This document shows, piece by piece, positions 61,487 to 64,000 of a stretch of 64,000 nt of DNA (the stretch's first letter is position 1; each line of letters opens with the position of its first letter). Source of the stretch: Spirosoma fluviale. Its GTDB lineage: Bacteria; Bacteroidota; Bacteroidia; Cytophagales; Spirosomataceae. Position numbers and translations under genes: made by a program. The stretch lies in NCBI RefSeq assembly GCF_900230225.1, contig NZ_OCNH01000002.1:185810-249809 (forward strand). Reading direction: 5' to 3'. The notes under the pieces were generated by a model that saw nothing but the letters and a program-made list of their open reading frames with translations, was not told where the DNA came from and searched no databases.

Positions 61487-62074
61487 ATGACCCTCACACC
61501 CTCGAACATTATCGAATATCTGTTTTGTCCCCGGTTTACGTATTTCGAGTACGTACTGGCGATTCCGCAGTATGAAGAGAAGAATTACAAGGTTATGCGC
61601 GGGCGTAATCTGCACGACGAGCGGCTGGAGCGCAACAAGGACTACCTCCGCAAGCGACTCGGGCGACCCGGTGCGCCGGTCACGGAAAAACACACGGATC
61701 AGTATTTGACTAATGAATTAATTCGTGGGGTGGTCGATGAGGTGCTTGGTTTCGGCGATGGAACGATGGCCCCCCTGGATTATAAGTTTGCGGAGTACAA
61801 AGATAAGGTCTACGACACGTATCGAACGCAGTTGTATTGCTACGCCTGGCTCATCGAAGCAAACTTCGGACGGCCGGTTGACCGGGGGTATATTGTATAC
61901 ACCCGTAGTAATAACCGAGTGGTTGAAATTCCGGTTACGGAAGCGGATACACTAGCTGTAAAGCGGGCAGCCGAAGCGATTTTTACGATCATCGACCGCA
62001 ATTTTTACCCGAAGGCTACCAAGGTGAAAGCCCGTTGTGTAACTTGCACCTACCGCAATATTTGCATCAAATAA
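61487..62074 (+). CDS. cas4: CRISPR-associated Cas4 nuclease
   Basis: About 195 aa from ATG 61487 (MTLTPSNIIEYLFCPRFTYF), a RecB-like nuclease that trims prespacers and selects PAMs. The first iron-sulfur Cys is in LFCPRF, the other three in ARCVTCTYRNICIK near the C-terminus. The PD-(D/E)XK core has GVVDEVLGF, APLDYKFAEYKD and QLYCYAWLIE. The upstream open frame belongs to a cas2 alternative frame and is not used. Its placement after cas2 (rather than before cas1) is unusual for type I-B. It ends about 200 bp before the array. Confidence 0.94.
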   Translation: MTLTPSNIIEYLFCPRFTYFEYVLAIPQYEEKNYKVMRGRNLHDERLERNKDYLRKRLGRPGAPVTEKHTDQYLTNELIRGVVDEVLGFGDGTMAPLDYKFAEYKDKVYDTYRTQLYCYAWLIEANFGRPVDRGYIVYTRSNNRVVEIPVTEADTLAVKRAAEAIFTIIDRNFYPKATKVKARCVTCTYRNICIK

Positions 62075-62270
62075 GCCTGGTCCGGGGAGCAACGTATTTT
62101 GAATGGGCTCAAATTGGTTAGTAGTGCGCTGGTTGTCAGTATGTTGTGTTTACGGAAGGTTTGTAAAAATTGCCAGTTTCTTATGTACTTTGACCTGCTA
62201 ATAAACAAGAAAGAGTGTCCTGAAAAAGGCATTAATGCCTTGCCTATGAGTCAGTTAAGTGCCCCGACTA
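62075..62270 (+). promoter_or_regulatory. CRISPR leader region
   Basis: An AT-rich 196-bp non-coding stretch between the cas4 stop and the first repeat, on the side expected for a leader (repeats end in ATTGAAAC reading away from it). TTTG at 62160-62163 and TACTTTG at 62186-62192 are weak promoter candidates for the pre-crRNA. A perfect 16-bp palindrome (AAGGCATTAATGCCTT, 62226-62241) lies 29 nt before the first repeat. Confidence 0.75.
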
Positions 62271-64000
62271 TTCCAGAGGCTAATCCACGAGAAGAAGGAT
62301 TGAAACAATTATTGTCCCGCAAGTATAGCCATATTGTATGGCTTCCAGAGGCTAATCCACGAGAAGAAGGATTGAAACGGCATAAAGAGGGAGGGGTTCC
62401 AGTTGCCAAACATTTTCCAGAGGCTAATCCACGAGAAGAAGGATTGAAACTTTCAGTCCGGAAGCGGGCAATCTGGACAACCTTATTTTCCAGAGGCTAA
62501 TCCACGAGAAGAAGGATTGAAACGCGGCATAATCCTAATTATATAAGCCGCTAAAAGAAAATTCCAGAGGCTAATCCACGAGAAGAAGGATTGAAACATT
62601 GCCTGTGCCAATACGTTCGGCTCCGGTGCTACCATTCCAGAGGCTAATCCACGAGAAGAAGGATTGAAACTCCGAAAAAAACAATTCGATATTACCCAGC
62701 TAGAGCAATTCCAGAGGCTAATCCACGAGAAGAAGGATTGAAACATAAGCCGCTGTTCAATCTTATACTGGCTTATTACTTATTCCAGAGGCTAATCCAC
62801 GAGAAGAAGGATTGAAACTGTTTCCAGATGCCCTACTTCGTGAAGCAGCACAAACATTCCAGAGGCTAATCCACGAGAAGAAGGATTGAAACCTCGACTG
62901 TTGCTCTAGCTGGGTAATATCGAATTGTTATTCCAGAGGCTAATCCACGAGAAGAAGGATTGAAACCAGATTCTTTTTCAGCTCATCCCCCAGCCCCTCC
63001 AGCTATTCCAGAGGCTAATCCACGAGAAGAAGGATTGAAACCTACCCGCTGCTGACGTTCACGGTCGGCGAAAAATTCATTCCAGAGGCTAATCCACGAG
63101 AAGAAGGATTGAAACAGAAAACCCGTCAGCACGTCGATTATGTGCGTCAGTTATTCCAGAGGCTAATCCACGAGAAGAAGGATTGAAACTCGAGGAGTCA
63201 GACGTAGAGTTCGGGCCTGACATCGATTCCAGAGGCTAATCCACGAGAAGAAGGATTGAAACGTGGTTGGGCAGCGTGGAACCTTGCTCGTCGTTTTATT
63301 CCAGAGGCTAATCCACGAGAAGAAGGATTGAAACCGCGGATCACTAAGGGAGGTACACCACCGTACAAACTATTCCAGAGGCTAATCCACGAGAAGAAGG
63401 ATTGAAACTTAACAAACCATTCGCCTGTCGGCGGTAAACTACACATTCCAGAGGCTAATCCACGAGAAGAAGGATTGAAACTCCAGTCTTCGCGCTCTCC
63501 AATCTATCCCCAATGCAATTCCAGAGGCTAATCCACGAGAAGAAGGATTGAAACTCCAGTCTTCGCGCTCTCCAATCTATCCCCAATGCAATTCCAGAGG
63601 CTAATCCACGAGAAGAAGGATTGAAACTCCAGTCTTCGCGCTCTCCAATCTATCCCCAATGCAATTCCAGAGGCTAATCCACGAGAAGAAGGATTGAAAC
63701 AAAAATAAACCCCGCCCGATGGGGCATGGTGCAAGCCATTCCAGAGGCTAATCCACGAGAAGAAGGATTGAAACTACAATTTATGCCCAGCGGTACCGGC
63801 AAACGTTTTGGATTCCAGAGGCTAATCCACGAGAAGAAGGATTGAAACGGTAGTTACGGGCGACAGGATAGCCGCCCCAGTGGAAATTCCAGAGGCTAAT
63901 CCACGAGAAGAAGGATTGAAACAGGATTTCAGTCTCGCTGAGCTGAAGACGATTTTCAGCAAATTCCAGAGGCTAATCCACGAGAAGAAGGATTGAAACC
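62271..64000 (+). CRISPR. CRISPR array: 24 repeats, 23 complete spacers, continues past the window
   Basis: A conserved 36-nt repeat (starts TTCCAGAGGCTAATCC, ends GAAGGATTGAAAC), almost always preceded by A and so effectively 37 nt. The first repeat is 62271-62306 and the last complete one 63964-63999; base 64000 begins the next spacer. Spacers are 36-41 nt on the 36-nt definition. The GAAAC end and the leader position imply rightward transcription and spacer age increasing to the right. Spacers 17, 18 and 19 (63482-63518, 63555-63591, 63628-63664) are identical; spacer 6 and spacer 9 overlap in opposite orientation. Apparent ORFs here are translations of the repeat. Confidence 0.98.

Noticed and set aside
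62524..62782. Shared 10-mer ATAAGCCGCT in spacers 4 and 7
   Set aside because: Too short, and the flanking bases do not continue as an overlap; may be chance.
62099..63734. Several open frames across the CRISPR array on both strands
   Set aside because: They are translations of the repeat (recurrent SFFSWISLWN or EANPREEGLK) and not genes.
1..64000. tRNA, tmRNA, riboswitch or complete insertion sequence
   Set aside because: None could be recognised by eye; the Rpn-type protein alone is not evidence of a complete transposon as no terminal repeats were found around it.

Overview
The window looks like a chromosome segment from a Bacteroidota member of the order Cytophagales, most like Spirosoma and its relatives (inferred from gene content, not from a database search). 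The evidence is: several large secreted proteins ending in type IX secretion (T9SS) sorting domains, gldE in a mutY-ssb-gldE cluster, a paired DUF1800/DUF1501 locus, a LytTR regulator with an integral membrane N-terminus, a 29-residue Lys/Arg-rich small protein beside RNase G, and TAnnTTTG-type -7 promoter elements. No rRNA, tRNA or complete insertion sequence was seen.

Layout. 1-19.5 kb is mostly housekeeping: the 3' part of an amidophosphoribosyltransferase gene (purF), a vanadium haloperoxidase-like PAP2 lipoprotein, DNA primase, a LuxR-type and a LytTR-type regulator, a 54-aa peptide with an LpxL-like acyltransferase (possibly a small peptide-modification locus), RNase G, a TPR protein, an HU protein, MutY, SSB, GldE, a PhyH-type dioxygenase and a DUF3500 protein. 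19.5-28.2 kb holds three subtilisin-family (S8) proteases; two are adjacent T9SS-type paralogues. 28.5-35 kb has DUF1800/DUF1501, purE, a LysM protein, a DUF481 protein and a Gfo/Idh/MocA oxidoreductase. 35.2-38.6 kb is an accessory patch: a small lipoprotein, an Rpn-type nuclease and an AT-rich HNH endonuclease, separated by diverged copies of a 56-57-nt repeat. purM and two T9SS cargo proteins follow (38.6-44.2 kb).

44.2-51.8 kb is a tripartite RND efflux locus (permease, adaptor, TolC) with a TetR regulator and two matching operator-like palindromes. A four-helix-bundle gene and an opposite-strand DUF433/DUF5615 toxin-antitoxin-like pair sit inside it.

From 51.9 kb to the right edge is a defence region: a WYL regulator, a two-gene DUF6934 module, then a type I-B-like CRISPR-Cas operon in the order cas8-cas7-cas5-cas3-cas6-cas1-cas2-cas4. 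It is followed by a leader and an array of 24 repeats that runs off the window. Base composition changes sharply between the effector genes (cas8 to cas3, AT-richer) and the processing/adaptation genes (cas6 to cas4, GC-rich), which suggests a mosaic locus. The array contains one spacer in three consecutive copies, and two spacers that overlap by 29 nt in opposite orientation, so the same invader was sampled at least twice.

Many gene boundaries carry long, often perfect inverted repeats. Most lie between convergent genes and probably act as bidirectional terminators.
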